Shown: in pieces, positions 6,895 through 18,300 of the stretch
How the letters are laid out: each line of letters starts with the position of its first letter
How positions within the stretch are numbered: position 1 is the stretch's first letter
Origin: Unio delphinus
Lineage: Eukaryota > Mollusca > Bivalvia > Unionida > Unionidae
NCBI GenBank assembly: GCA_029339505.1
Contig: JAQISU010000097.1
Coordinates: 4,849,001-4,913,000 of the forward strand
Reading direction: 5' to 3'
Length of the DNA stretch: 64,000 nt
Made by a program: the position numbers and the translations under genes
The notes under the pieces: generated by a model
Told to the model about the DNA's origin: nothing
Databases searched by the model: none
What the model saw: the letters and a program-made list of their open reading frames with translations, nothing else

Positions 6895-8140
6895 TGTGAA
6901 CTTCCCTTCTCCGATTCCATTGCGTGAGATCGCGCTGGCAAAATTACGAGTATATCATAGCTGGCCTAATATCAGATCGGTTGCATTTGGCGGTCAGCAA
7001 CCGAATAACACACTGGTGTTCTCGTATAAGAATAAACCCGATGGTACTCCAGCGTGGGAAACTGTTTCGTTACCAACTGGGTCGTACCAAATTGAGCAAA
7101 TCGATGCTGAAATTCAGCGTAGAATAAAATCAATCACTGGAAAAGAATCAAGCACTGGAAAAGAATCAAGCATAGCTATTAAAGTTCATGAACCGACGCT
7201 CTCGTCGTCGATCGAAATAAACTCCTCTGAGTATGCCGTAGATATCTATAACAGCTCGTTAAGAACAGTGTTAGGATGGCCTGAAAAACCACACGGAACC
7301 GCCGACTTAACCACAGACGTACAATCATATCATGAAATCAATCCCGTATATCGAGATGATTTATCTGATATAAGAAAAGTAAAAATCGCCGATATATTCA
7401 TATTTACCAACAAAAACACGTTGCAATGGGATTTTATCATCAAAAGAACAGATGAGTCAACTGTTACTATTTCATTTACGCTAACTGACATCACTGGTTA
7501 TTTTAATGAAATTAATCAATTACAACAAACACAACTAGAACAACTACGGCAAATAAAATCGCGAAAACACGTTGAAATATTAAATCAGCCTGTATCTGAT
7601 ATGGAATATATCAACGAACGAATTATTCAAACAGTAATTAATGACAACAGCAACAATAAACAACGATTCCTAACCGGTTACAATATCACAGAAGCCGATC
7701 TACATAATTTCAAGTTTCCCGGATATAACGCTGAGGAACTAAAAGAATCTGTTAGAAATGTTATCAAGGTATTACAAGTACAAGATTCAATTATCCTCAA
7801 ATACAATAATGACCCAGATGGCGGCGGTAGGCATATTGCCCCGCACAATGTGAATATTTCAGCGGTGATTGCGCTCAATTTAGTATGTGATGCAATTGAA
7901 GGAAGCTATCAAATTAATCTAGAGCAATCAAATCAAGTACAGCAAGGATATATTCTTTATTCGTTTGCACCAACAGCTCCTCCAGGATTCCTAATTACTG
8001 AAAACCCAATTAATCCTGTCTATATGCGATGCCATAATAATTCGCTGACGAGAATTAATTTCCGACTCACTGACCAGTCAAATAATTTAATTGATCTACA
8101 AGAGAAGGTGTTAGCGATTAGTTTGTTTGTGAAATCATAA
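6803..8140 (+). CDS. Penton-like minor capsid protein
   Basis: Intact 445-residue frame. ATG 6803 is chosen because it sits just after the promoter motif; an upstream TTG would add seven residues. The N-terminal region (FSVNFPSPIPLREIALAKLR) and especially the C-terminal block are diagnostic: VCDAIEGSYQINL, then ILYSFAPTAPPGFLITENP, then INFRLTDQSNNLIDLQ near the end. Minor capsid proteins of Polintons and adintoviruses end in the same way (an 'I-x-G-S-Y' strand, a 'P-T-x-P-P-G-Y' loop, then 'R-x-x-D-Q-x-x-x-x-I-D'). A low-complexity repeat, TGKESS, occurs twice in tandem near residue 115. Its role would be the pentameric vertex protein of an icosahedral capsid. It is the last gene of the cassette. 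Confidence 0.7.
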   Translation: MSLELLQRIAENTTPIRTSMISITSTTPQFSVNFPSPIPLREIALAKLRVYHSWPNIRSVAFGGQQPNNTLVFSYKNKPDGTPAWETVSLPTGSYQIEQIDAEIQRRIKSITGKESSTGKESSIAIKVHEPTLSSSIEINSSEYAVDIYNSSLRTVLGWPEKPHGTADLTTDVQSYHEINPVYRDDLSDIRKVKIADIFIFTNKNTLQWDFIIKRTDESTVTISFTLTDITGYFNEINQLQQTQLEQLRQIKSRKHVEILNQPVSDMEYINERIIQTVINDNSNNKQRFLTGYNITEADLHNFKFPGYNAEELKESVRNVIKVLQVQDSIILKYNNDPDGGGRHIAPHNVNISAVIALNLVCDAIEGSYQINLEQSNQVQQGYILYSFAPTAPPGFLITENPINPVYMRCHNNSLTRINFRLTDQSNNLIDLQEKVLAISLFVKS

Positions 8141-8470
8141 ATGATTTTCGTCCTAAGGACTTGATCAAATATTTGGTTGAAATAAATTATTAACCCATAG
8201 CAGCAGGGGGTGGGGGGGGGGGGCGATGACAACATCGTTGCGACGTGTTATGGTTAAGCAACGAAAACGCGAATAGAGTATCACCCGCGCAAACTCATGT
8301 TTTGAGCAAGAAATCAATAAGTCTCCGTTTACCAAATGGAGACTTTATTTTTTTTGGCTAAAACATGAGATTCGTAGGAAGGCTCTATTTTATGTTTTGA
8401 GGGCTTAAAGTGATTGTGTCGGATAAAGTTGTCCGTTTCCCCCCCCCCCTCTCCCCTTGCTGCTACAGCT
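8141..8470. repeat. G-rich inverted repeat around nested stem-loops
   Basis: No gene here. The strand reads TAGCAGCAGGGGGTGGGG at 8198 and its approximate inverse, CCCCTCTCCCCTTGCTGCTA, ends at 8465. Between the arms, CTCATGTTTTGAGC (8294-8307) pairs with GCTAAAACATGAG (8357-8369), enclosing AATAAGTCTCC (8316-8326) paired with GGAGACTTTATT (8338-8349). This could be the right terminus or transcription end of the virus-like cassette, or a small separate hairpin element. Confidence 0.5.
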
Positions 8471-8735
8471 AATTATAATCATACCTTACAACTGGTGCAA
8501 CGACCTATAGTCATGCCTTACAGCAGGCACAATGAATTATGATCATGCCTTATAACAGGTACAACGAATATTAGATGTGCTTAAAAACAGGTAAACAAAT
8601 TAAAGTCATGCCTTATAACAGATACAACGAAATATAGAAACTTCTTATAACAGGGACAACGAATTAGAGACCTTATTTAAAACAGTTAAACAAATTATAA
8701 TCAAGCCTTATAACAGGTACAACGAATAAGACCGC
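8471..8735. repeat. Degenerate minisatellite
   Basis: About six decayed units of roughly 40 bases containing ATGCCTTATAACAGGTACAA. No coding signal. Confidence 0.6.
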
Positions 8736-8862
8736 AATAAAATGTTCAAAAACCTCGACCGACAAATGTTTGTTCATTACACTTTCTGTAGCCTATATCT
8801 TCTTTTTGCCGTGACGTATACACCTTATGAAAAAGTCAACATAATTCCCACTGTCAGTAGCC

Positions 8863-9185
8863 ACTCCGGTCGCCTTCTGGTTAGAGCGTCCGCCGCTGAA
8901 ACGGGAGGTCGTAAGTTCGATCCCCAGCCGAGTCATACCAAAGACTTACAAAAAGAGTACTAGCAGCTGCCTCGCTTGACGCTCAGCATTAAGAGGTTAG
9001 TGTTTGGACTGGTCGGCCTGGTGTCAGGATATTGTGACTGGTTGGGAGATCATGCTACATGTCTGCGGCATGATGCCTCAGTGCTGGACATCACTATATA
9101 CTGCCATATTGCAGATATCGTTGCGATATGACTAAACATTGTTAAAGCTATGCTACAAATACAAATAACACGCACAGACAGACAA
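8863..9185 (+). mobile_element. SINE family 1 (tRNA-derived)
   Basis: A tRNA-like head carries an A box (CTGGTTAGAGCGTCC) and a B box (AAGTTCGATCCCC). The body is shared with the copies at 29693, 51838, 54922, 56815 and 58665, and the tail is AAAGCTATGCTACAAATA. The body resembles molluscan SINEs of the V-SINE type, but I do not assign a named family. Confidence 0.75.
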
Positions 9186-9336
9186 ACCCACTGGCAGTAC
9201 AATATGAACGGTGTACATACCCTTTGCGGATTCGATGTTATTTCGATCTTACTTTGCGGTCAATTGTGAAATCCATCTCTATCCGAATGCAAACGGCACT
9301 GCCTGCCATTACTTGTCCAAACATCAATATCGGCGA
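9186..9336. other. Unassigned spacer
   Basis: Nothing recognisable. Confidence 0.4.
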
Positions 9337-9875
9337 ACAGTTACTTTAACAGTTACTTCATGGGAAACATTTATCAAATGACAATACAGTATCTTACAGA
9401 AGGACTGTACCAGTTATCACATGGGAAACAATTATAATATGACAGTACATTATCCAATAGAGAAATGGGAAATAACACAACAATACAGTGTTTTACAGAG
9501 GGACTCTAGTATCTACCACATGGCTAACTGTTATCACATGGTAAACATTTATTAAACAATATAGTATCTGATATAATGACTATAACATGTATCACATGCG
9601 TAACAGTTATAACATGAAAATATAGTATATAATAAACCATAAAAGTTATCACATGGGAAATTTTAATCATATGGCAATACAATATCTAAATAGAGTGACC
9701 ACAGTAACAGTTACCAGTAACAGTTGGCACATGGGAAACAGTTACACAACAACACAGTATTTCTCTGTGGGACAATAAAAGTTACCGCATGGGAAATAGC
9801 ACACAACAATACAGTGTATCACAGGGAAACAGCACACAACAATACAGTGTATCACAGGGGTCCAGTTACCACATG
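9337..9875. repeat. Degenerate minisatellite (TCACATGGGAAACA type)
   Basis: Imperfect units built from ATGGGAAACAGTTA and AATACAGTATCT, related to the cleaner 61-bp array at 11712. Confidence 0.6.
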
Positions 9876-10014
9876 ATGTTCATTGATTGCACTTTTCCAC
9901 AAGTCTGTGACGTGTTTTGCTGGTAACAGATACATGTAAATATTGGCATGTAAAGAATGATTGAAAAGCTACCATATAAAGTCATGTAGAGGAATGAGAA
10001 TTAGACTGCACCAT

Positions 10015-11390
10015 CTGGCAAATGGTCCCATGTGACAAATAGTACGACGTGGTAAATGTTAATATGTGGTAAATGTTACTATGTGGTAAATAGTACCATG
10101 CATCAAATGGTAGTCTGATCAATGATACTATGTGAATACATTGGTAAATTGTACAGTGTGGCAAGTGGTACCATGTGGTCAGTGACATAATGTGGTAAAT
10201 GGTGCAATGTGGTAAATTGTACCATGTTGTAAATGATAGTGTGGTAAATGGCACAATGTGACAAACTGTACAATGTGGTAAATAGTACCATGTGGAAAAT
10301 GGTACAATCTGGTAAATAGTAGTGTGGCAAATAGTATAACATGGCAAATGGTACAATGTGACAAACTGTACTATGTGGTAAATGGCACTATATGCAAATG
10401 GTACAATGTGGTAAATGGTACCATGTGGTACATGATACTATGTGGTAAATGGCACTGTATGCAAATGGTACGATGTAGTAAATGATACCATGTTGTACAT
10501 GATATGATGTGGTAAATGGTACTGTTTGGTCAATAATACCATATCATCAATGGTACAATGTTGTAAATGGTATTGGGTAAATCATACAATGTGGTAAATG
10601 GTGCTATAGGGTAATTTATTCCATGTAGCAAATGGTACCATCTGGTAAATGGAATTGTATGGTTAATAGTACTGTGTGGTAAATACCATGCATTAAATTA
10701 TAGCATGTGGTAACTGATAGTGTGGTAAATGGTACCATTTGGTAAATGGTACCATATGGTCAATGGTACTGTGTGATAAATGGTAAAATGTGGCAAATGA
10801 TGCCATGTGGTCAATGGTACTTTGTGGTAAATGACACCATGTTGTAAAAGGTATGGTGTGGTAAATGATACAATATGGTAAATGGTATTGTGTGGTAAAT
10901 GATACCATGTGGTAAATGGTACCATGTGGTACATGATACTATGTGGTAAATGGTACCATGTGGTAAATGATACTATGTGGTAAATGGTACTGTATGTAAA
11001 TGGTATGATGTGGTAAATGATGTGCTAAATGGTACCATGTGGTACATGATACTATGTGGTAAATGGTACTGTATGCAAATGATACAATGTTGTAAATGGT
11101 ACCATGTGGTACATGATACTATGTGGTAAATGTTACCATGTGGTACATGATACTATGTGGTAAATGGTAATGTATGCAAATGATACTATGTGGTAAATTA
11201 CACCATGTGCTAAATGATACTATGTGGTAAATTACACCATGTGCTAATTGATACTATGTGGTAAATTACACCATGTTCTTAAATGATACTATGTGGTAAA
11301 TTACACCATGTGCTAAATGATACTATGTGGTAAATTACACCATGTGCTAAATGATACTATGTGGTAAATGGTACTGCATGGTAGCTGTTA
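10015..11390. repeat. Minisatellite of GGTAAATGGTACCATGT units
   Basis: About 1.4 kb of short units (15-17 bases, often paired as about 31-36) such as ATGTGGTAAATGGTACC and ATGTGGTAAATGATACT. The right half has near-identical doubled units. Open frames on the minus strand here (for example 9982-10356) are by-products of the repeat. Confidence 0.85.
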
Positions 11391-11711
11391 CAGATCCTCC
11401 CCATAAGAATGTACTTGATTACAATTTTCAAAAATTTTGATGCAATTTTTTATGCTTATCAACTAGGAGCCTTTCATACGTTAATACTCTGATACCTTTA
11501 TTTTTCCACAATTATGTTCATTTTATATAATTATGTTCATTACTTATTTTGTAAAAAAAAAAGGGATGATGCACATGGATGAAATAATGTTTACAACTGA
11601 TTTGCAATATAGTATTGATAGGATGGTGTTCCAGCAGTCTGCAAAAAAACCCATGATGACAGACCACATCGATCTCTTGGGAACCAACAAGCAAAGACTG
11701 TTCTGGTTGCA
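11391..11711. other. Spacer with no supported feature
   Basis: A small + strand frame (11566-11730) is open, but it runs on into the tandem repeat and matches nothing I recognise. Confidence 0.4.
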
Positions 11712-12025
11712 TCATATGCACTTATCACATGGGAACCATTTATTACACAGCTGTATTGTATCGGATAGAGAGACTATAACATTTCTCACACAGAAAACAT
11801 TTATTACACAACTGTATTGTATCTGATAGAGAGACTATAACATTTATCACACGGAAAACATTTATTACATAACAGTATTGTATCTAATATAGAGACCATA
11901 ACATTTATCACACGGAAAACATTTATTACACAACAGTATTGTATCTAATGTAGAGACCACAACATTTATCACACTGGAAACATTTATTACACAACAGTAT
12001 TGTATCTAACATAGAGACCATATAG
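11712..12025. repeat. 61-bp tandem repeat
   Basis: About five units containing GGAAAACATTTATTACACAA and GAGACTATAACATTTATCAC. Same family as 9337-9875. Confidence 0.8.
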
Positions 12026-12334
12026 TGGATAAAAAATCTTCATCCACTACAATCCTTTCACAGGATGGAATTATTCTAAGCAGAAATTCAGTCTCTTTTA
12101 GTAGCCACTATATTGAAATGTTTAACAATTCATTTCAAACTGAGCTTGTGTGTGACTAAAACAGAAAAATAGCTGGTACAAACTGCTGTTAGAAAGCGAG
12201 TCTAATATTGTATCATAGATGATCACTATCTTTAGTTACAAACAAAAAACAGCCACTACACTGGCATGACATTCTCTAGAATTAAGCAAACTCAAAACTA
12301 ACACATTGCCCATTTTGATATCTGGAACACTTTT

Positions 12335-12510
12335 ATTTTTTAATTCTAATATGTTATACAATTACAATAAATTCACACACATTTGAAAGTGTGACTTATT
12401 TTTTATTCTGGTATGTCATACAATTACTATAAATTAACACAAATTTGAAAGTGACTTATTTTTTATACTGGTATGTTATACAATTACTATAAATTAACAC
12501 ACACACATGA
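12335..12510. repeat. About 68-bp tandem repeat, three units
   Basis: Units share TACAATTACTATAAATTAAC and GTGACTTATTTTTTAT. Confidence 0.6.
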
Positions 12511-12649
12511 AGGATAATGCATAATAATAGTCAGTATACATAAAATGTGATCTCCAAGAAGAAAAAAATATTCTATCCAAAAAACATTCTGGGGAGATCT
12601 CAATTTATAATAAATGGTTTATCTATGGGCAATATATCACAGATCACAG

Positions 12650-13440
12650 ATTTCAGTCAACATAAATGATATTGGCAAATATATGACAGCAACATACACA
12701 AAGATGTTTGGTCCATACAAATCTGTCATATGACTGGACATGACAGCAACATACACAAAGATGTTTGGTCCATACAAATCTGTCATATGACTGGACATGA
12801 CAGCAACATACACAAAGAGGTTTAGCCTTTTCAAATCTCTCATATGATTTCGTACAACAGTATCATACACAAAGAGGTTTGGTCTCCTCAAATCTATCAC
12901 ATATGACAGCAACATACACAAAAACATGTGGTCCATTCAAATCTGTCATGATTTCATACAACAGTATCATACAAAAAACATTTGGTCAATTAAAATCTGT
13001 CATATTATTTCATACAACAGTATCATACACAAAGAGATTTGGTCCATTCAAATCTGTCATATAATTTCATACAACATTATCATACACAGAAAGGTTTGGT
13101 TCACTCAAATCTGTCACATGACTTCATATGACAACATCATGCAGAAAGAGGTTTGGTCCACTCAAATCTGTCATGATTTCATATGACAGTTTCATATGCA
13201 AAGAGGTTTGGTCCATTCAAATCTGTCATATGACTTGATATGACAACATCATACATAAATAGGATTGGTCCATTTAAATATCATATGACTTGATATGACA
13301 GTATCATACACAAAGAGGTTTAGTCCATTCAACTCTGTCATATGATTTCATACAATAGTATCGTACAAAAACAGGTTTGGTCCATTCAACTCTGTCATAT
13401 GACTTGACAGCATCATACACAAAGAGATTTGGTGCATTCT
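12650..13440. repeat. About 57-bp tandem repeat
   Basis: Roughly 13 units with GGTTTGGTCCATTCAAATCT and a TCATATGA palindrome. The first two units after 12690 are identical over more than 55 bases, so there was recent duplication at the left edge. Confidence 0.8.
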
Positions 13441-13479
13441 AATTTAACCTTAATAAATATGTCTTATTGTTTTTTCATC

Positions 13480-14285
13480 TTTTTCCTGCTATTCTAATTC
13501 ATGCAGTTTCACCAATCAGTTATGTCAAAGTGGGCCAACTACATGTCCATGTGTCATTTTTTGTCACTAATTATAGTATATTTGCTACAATATATATCAT
13601 GTATGGACCATGGATTTTAAATTCTTGGTCCATGCGGTATATGGTGTTGAACATGTTGGACTATCATGACTGATGTTATTTCCTTTCCTATCCTAATTGG
13701 GTAACGGTAATTTACAGTTCTGACAATCACATGTTATTCCATTTCTTTCCTGCTATGCTATTCATACAGTCTTGCCAATCACGTTATTCCATTTCATTCC
13801 TGCTACTGTAGTTCACAGTTTTGCCAGTTACTGCCATTATTCTATTCCTTTGGAAGTCTGGTCTTGTCAATTAATAATGTTATTCCACTCCTTGCCTATC
13901 ATGGCAATTTACAGTTCTGGCTATTGTAGTTCATACACTCCTGTCAATCACTCATGTTAATCCATTCTTTTCCTGACATGGTTAATCATGCAGCCTTGCC
14001 AATCACTGATGTTATTCCATTCCTTGCCTATGTTGGTAATTCAAGTTATTGTAGTTCACACAGTCTTGCCAATCACTGATATTCTATTCCTTTCCTGCTA
14101 TGGCAGTTCAGCCTTGCCAATCACTGTTATTCCATTCCTTTCTTATTATGGCACTTCACTGTTTTTCCAATCACTGATAGCATCACGTGCCTTTCCTTCT
14201 ATGGTAGTTCATAGCATCTTGACAACGAATCATGTTTCTTCCATTCCTTTCATACCATGGTAGTTGACACCATCATTCCATTTAC
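13480..14285. repeat. About 55-bp degenerate tandem repeat
   Basis: Units contain CCAATCACTGATGTTATTCC and TTCCTGCTATGGTAGTTCA in varied states of decay. Confidence 0.65.
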
Positions 14286-15145
14286 TTGGTAAACTGTTGC
14301 GTGTTCGAGATTATCATGATGTTATATACTTTTAATAGCATTTTACAATGATGTAATAGTTTGATGCCACTGTATCCTTGCCAAGCTCCACAGGATTCTT
14401 GGAATTTAGCTAACAAAACTTCAGGGTTGGAAAATTTTACTTGATTTTTACAATCCTGGAATTCACATTTTCAGGTGTTTGCACAAATCCAAAATTATCT
14501 TTCAAATTTGATATCATGGATAACTGACACAAACTCATGCTTCCTCAGTAACTGCTTTACAAATTTTGTGTCATTATTTCACCCAAGTACAAATTACCAT
14601 GAAGGGCAAGGTCACAGCAACTGTCTTTCATGGCTTTAATTTTTGTTAGTAATGGATTCAATGTGCACATTGTTCTTGCTGAGGAACATTTTTCCATTTG
14701 ATTTATTGACTGGACATAGCTCTTGCTTCAATGTCTTGAGGTCCAAAGTTCAAATCCTGATCCCATCTTTCCTAAAGAATGTTGTATGGTGGCACTACAA
14801 GTCTAGTTTAAATAACTACGCATATGAGGTTTTATTTTGTTAATCACGCTTCAGTTTAACCAAGCATAGCTAAACATGATATCTTTCATGGGAATGAATG
14901 TGACTAGCGAAATTCAGTACAATGTGTCAAAAACATTTCTCTTAGCTTAATAAGATTATACTGTGTATGAATGGTCATCTTCCTGCATAGCTGGTTTCTA
15001 TGGGTGAGTTCTTCTTGCTGACCTTTGGCCAGCCAGACTGGTCAGTGAGGTCATTCAATCATAACATCCTCCTTTCATATTCATCTCCACAAAAAGGGCT
15101 GAGAATTATATTAACTTTCTTAACTTAGAAAGCAGAAAATGGAAG
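14286..15145 (-). other. 3' untranslated region and downstream DNA of the kinase-like gene
   Basis: Follows the stop codon at 15146-15148 on the minus strand. A minus-strand AATAAA (plus-strand TTTATT 14831-14836) is a candidate polyadenylation signal about 310 bases after the stop. No other gene is seen. Confidence 0.35.
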
Positions 15146-15320
15146 TCAACTTGTATTATGTGACTCAATGTGAAGAAGGTCAAGGTTATTCATGTACTGA
15201 TAAATTTCCCAGAATTCAACAAATGATATTCTGGAAATGAAGTCTGCTTCTATTTCAGGTCCTACCACCCTTACACTCTCTGACATCGTCAACACATGAC
15301 CTGAGTCTGGGCTGTTAATC
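15146..15320 (-). CDS. Exon 7 of the pseudokinase gene (C-terminal tail)
   Basis: Acceptor TTTTGAACAG ends at 15321; TGA stop at 15146-15148. It encodes EIEADFISRISFVEFWEIY, which parallels the conserved helical extension at the C-terminus of PINK1. The first base completes a split Glu codon from exon 6. Confidence 0.65.
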
Positions 15321-18300
15321 CTGTTCAAAACAAGAAAAGAAAAAAGAATAATTAGATATATATATGTAGTTGGTTATACACAAGTAATCATTTCATACCA
15401 AATTTATGAAACTGATTTGGAAAATATTCAATTATTAATAAGTGACCTAGGGTCAAGATCAGATGTTTTGGGTGAACATCTATATTCAATAAAAAAAAGG
15501 TCAAGTGACTATGAACCTGTGTCTTAGAGAAGGGATGGCCTAGGTTTTAAAAAGTGGCACATGGTCACTATAACTTTTTCACCCACCTGATAAAACAGCG
15601 ATTACATGCTGCACAAATCACCATACCAAAGCGAAGACTGTACATGCAGTTAATAATCACATTATTTGCCATATGTGAATGCTAGTCATTCATGCAGAGT
15701 ATAATTGCTGCCACAGCTGTTCATGGAGTATATAATTACTGAAATAGTTGTTCATGCAGTGAATAATTCAAATAACAGCTGTTCATGTAGTGTATAATTA
15801 CTGTAATAGATATTCAAGCAGTGTATAATTACTATACTAGCAGTTCATGCAGTGTATAATCACTATACTAGATGTTCAAGCAGTGTATAATTATTATACT
15901 AGCTAGTCAAGCAGTGTATAATTTTCTACAAAAGCTGTTCTTGCAGTGCATAATTACTATAATAACTGTTAATGCAGTGTTATCTTACTATAGCTGTTCA
16001 TAAAGTGTATACTAACCATAATAATTGTCCATGCATTGTATAATTACTATAATAGCTGTTCATGCAGAGCATAATTACTATAAAAGCTGTTCAAGCAGTG
16101 TATAATAACTATAATAGTTTTTCATTCAGTGTATATTTCCTATAGTTGGTCATGCAATGTATAACTACTCTAACAGCTGTTCTTGCAGTGTATAATTACT
16201 ATAATAGTTGTTCATTCAGTGTATACTTACTATAATAACTGTTCATGCAGTGTATAATTACTATAATAGTTGTTCATTCAGTGTATACTTACTATAGGTG
16301 TTCATGCATAGTATAATTACTATAAAAGCTGTTCATGCAGAGTATACTTACTATAATAACTGTTCATGCAGTGTATAATTACTATTATAGTTGTTTATTC
16401 AATGTATACTTACCATAGTTGTTCATGCAGTGTATAATTACTATACAAGTTGTTCTTGCAGTGTATAATTAATATAATAACTGTTCATGCAGTGTATAAT
16501 TACTATACCAGCTGTTCTTGTAGTGTATAATTAATATAACTGTTCATGCAGAGTATAATTACTATAATAGCTGTTCATGGTGTGTATAATTACTATAGCC
16601 ATTTATGCATTATGTGATACATTGGAAAGCAGTGGAGTTCAATTTTTAAATCTTCTTTGATCTCTTACTCAGAGTTTTTCCTTATGGCCAGAAGTTTCAG
16701 CATCCTGGCCTGACAATAGTGGTGTGCATCCTCCTGGTTCTTCACTGTAGCCTTGGGTGGGGCAAAGAGAATCATGCCTGTACTGTTTAAGAGAGAATAA
16801 AATCAAGTCATGATTTATTTCACCAGCAGGATTTTATTCTTGACTTAACCTCTAGAATAGAACCTAACATTTTAATTGGCCGAAAAGTCTGATTAGTTAA
16901 AAGTCTACCAATCAGATATCTTGGAAGTCTGGAAATTGAAGACTAATTGGCCAAAAAATCTGATTAGTTAAAAGTCTACCAATCAGATATCTTGGAAGTC
17001 TGGAAATTGAAGACTAATTGGCTAAAAAATCTGATTAGTTAAAAGTCTACCAATAAGATATTTTGGAAGTCTGGAAATTGAAGACTAATTGGCCAACAAA
17101 TCTTATTAGTTAAAAGTCTACCAATAAGATATTTTTAAGTTTGAAAATTGAAGACTAATTGTTCAACTTTTGACTAGGTCATGGAATTCTGAAAGGGCAA
17201 TAGCAAGACTATTTGAAATACAACATGTACATTTTTTAAACGCAGTATCAAAATATATAACGCAGAAATACGTATTCCAATAATTAAAGCTAATTAAAAA
17301 CTGTCTTTGATAACAGTAATACGTATTCCAATAATTAAAGCTAATTAAAACTGTCTTTGCTAACAGAAATACGTATTCCAATAATTAAAGTTAATTAAAA
17401 ACTGTCTTTGATAACAGAAATACGTATTCCAATAATTAAAGCTAATTAAAAACTGTCTTTGATAACAGAAATACGTATTCCAATAATTAAAACTAATTAA
17501 AAAATGTCTTTGATAACAGAAATACGTATTCCAATAATTAAAGCTAATTAAAAACTGTCTTTGATAACAGAAATACGTATTCCAATAATTAAAGCTAATT
17601 AAAAACTGTCTTTGATAACAGAAATACGTATTCCAATAATTAAAGCTAATTAAAAACTGTCTTTGATAACAGAAATACGTATGATATTTAGGTTGTGACT
17701 GTTTTAATCTTAAGCAAAAGAAAACATTATATCAGATGTAAAATTCCCATTCTGTGTTTTTGTATATTTGTGGAGAAAACATACAATTATTAATAGTGCA
17801 TCATCTACCAAATTTTTAGCAAAGTAATAGTTCAATAGTATCCAAACTTTGCTAGCAAGTTAAAAAAAAGGTGGGCAATTACATCTTGTTGACCTGGGAA
17901 GAACACTGCATACTATAAAATATAAAATAACGCACCTAAGTAAAGCTCTCTTGGCCGTTATGTTTTCGTCAGGATTGTCTTGAACCAGCTGCCTCAGAAT
18001 ATGTCGCACACCCGCTGGAATTGTAGATGGAAGCATGCGGATATCGCTGTCACTGCAGTAGGGCAAATTGACTGAACATCCGGGAATTGTATCATCTACA
18101 TCCGCCTGCAGCCTCAGAACGCAGTAAAACATCCGAGCAAGAGCGAATACGTCTTCCCTGTCATGCATGTCTTGCAGACTCATCTGAAAGTAATTATTTC
18201 ATTTTCTTAGTTTTAAGTAACTGACAATATCACAATCATACTGGTGTATGGTCATTCGAGTGTAGTTCAGAGATTTATGTATACATTTCCCATCTGTTGC

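Noticed and set aside
1..8470. Calling the cassette a complete Polinton or a complete adintovirus
   Set aside because: Polymerase B, integrase and ATPase are absent from the window and the left end is outside it. Only the virion module is supported.
8863..9000. tRNA gene
   Set aside because: The A and B boxes belong to a SINE head. The same head and a 250-base body recur at five other sites and there is no intact cloverleaf.
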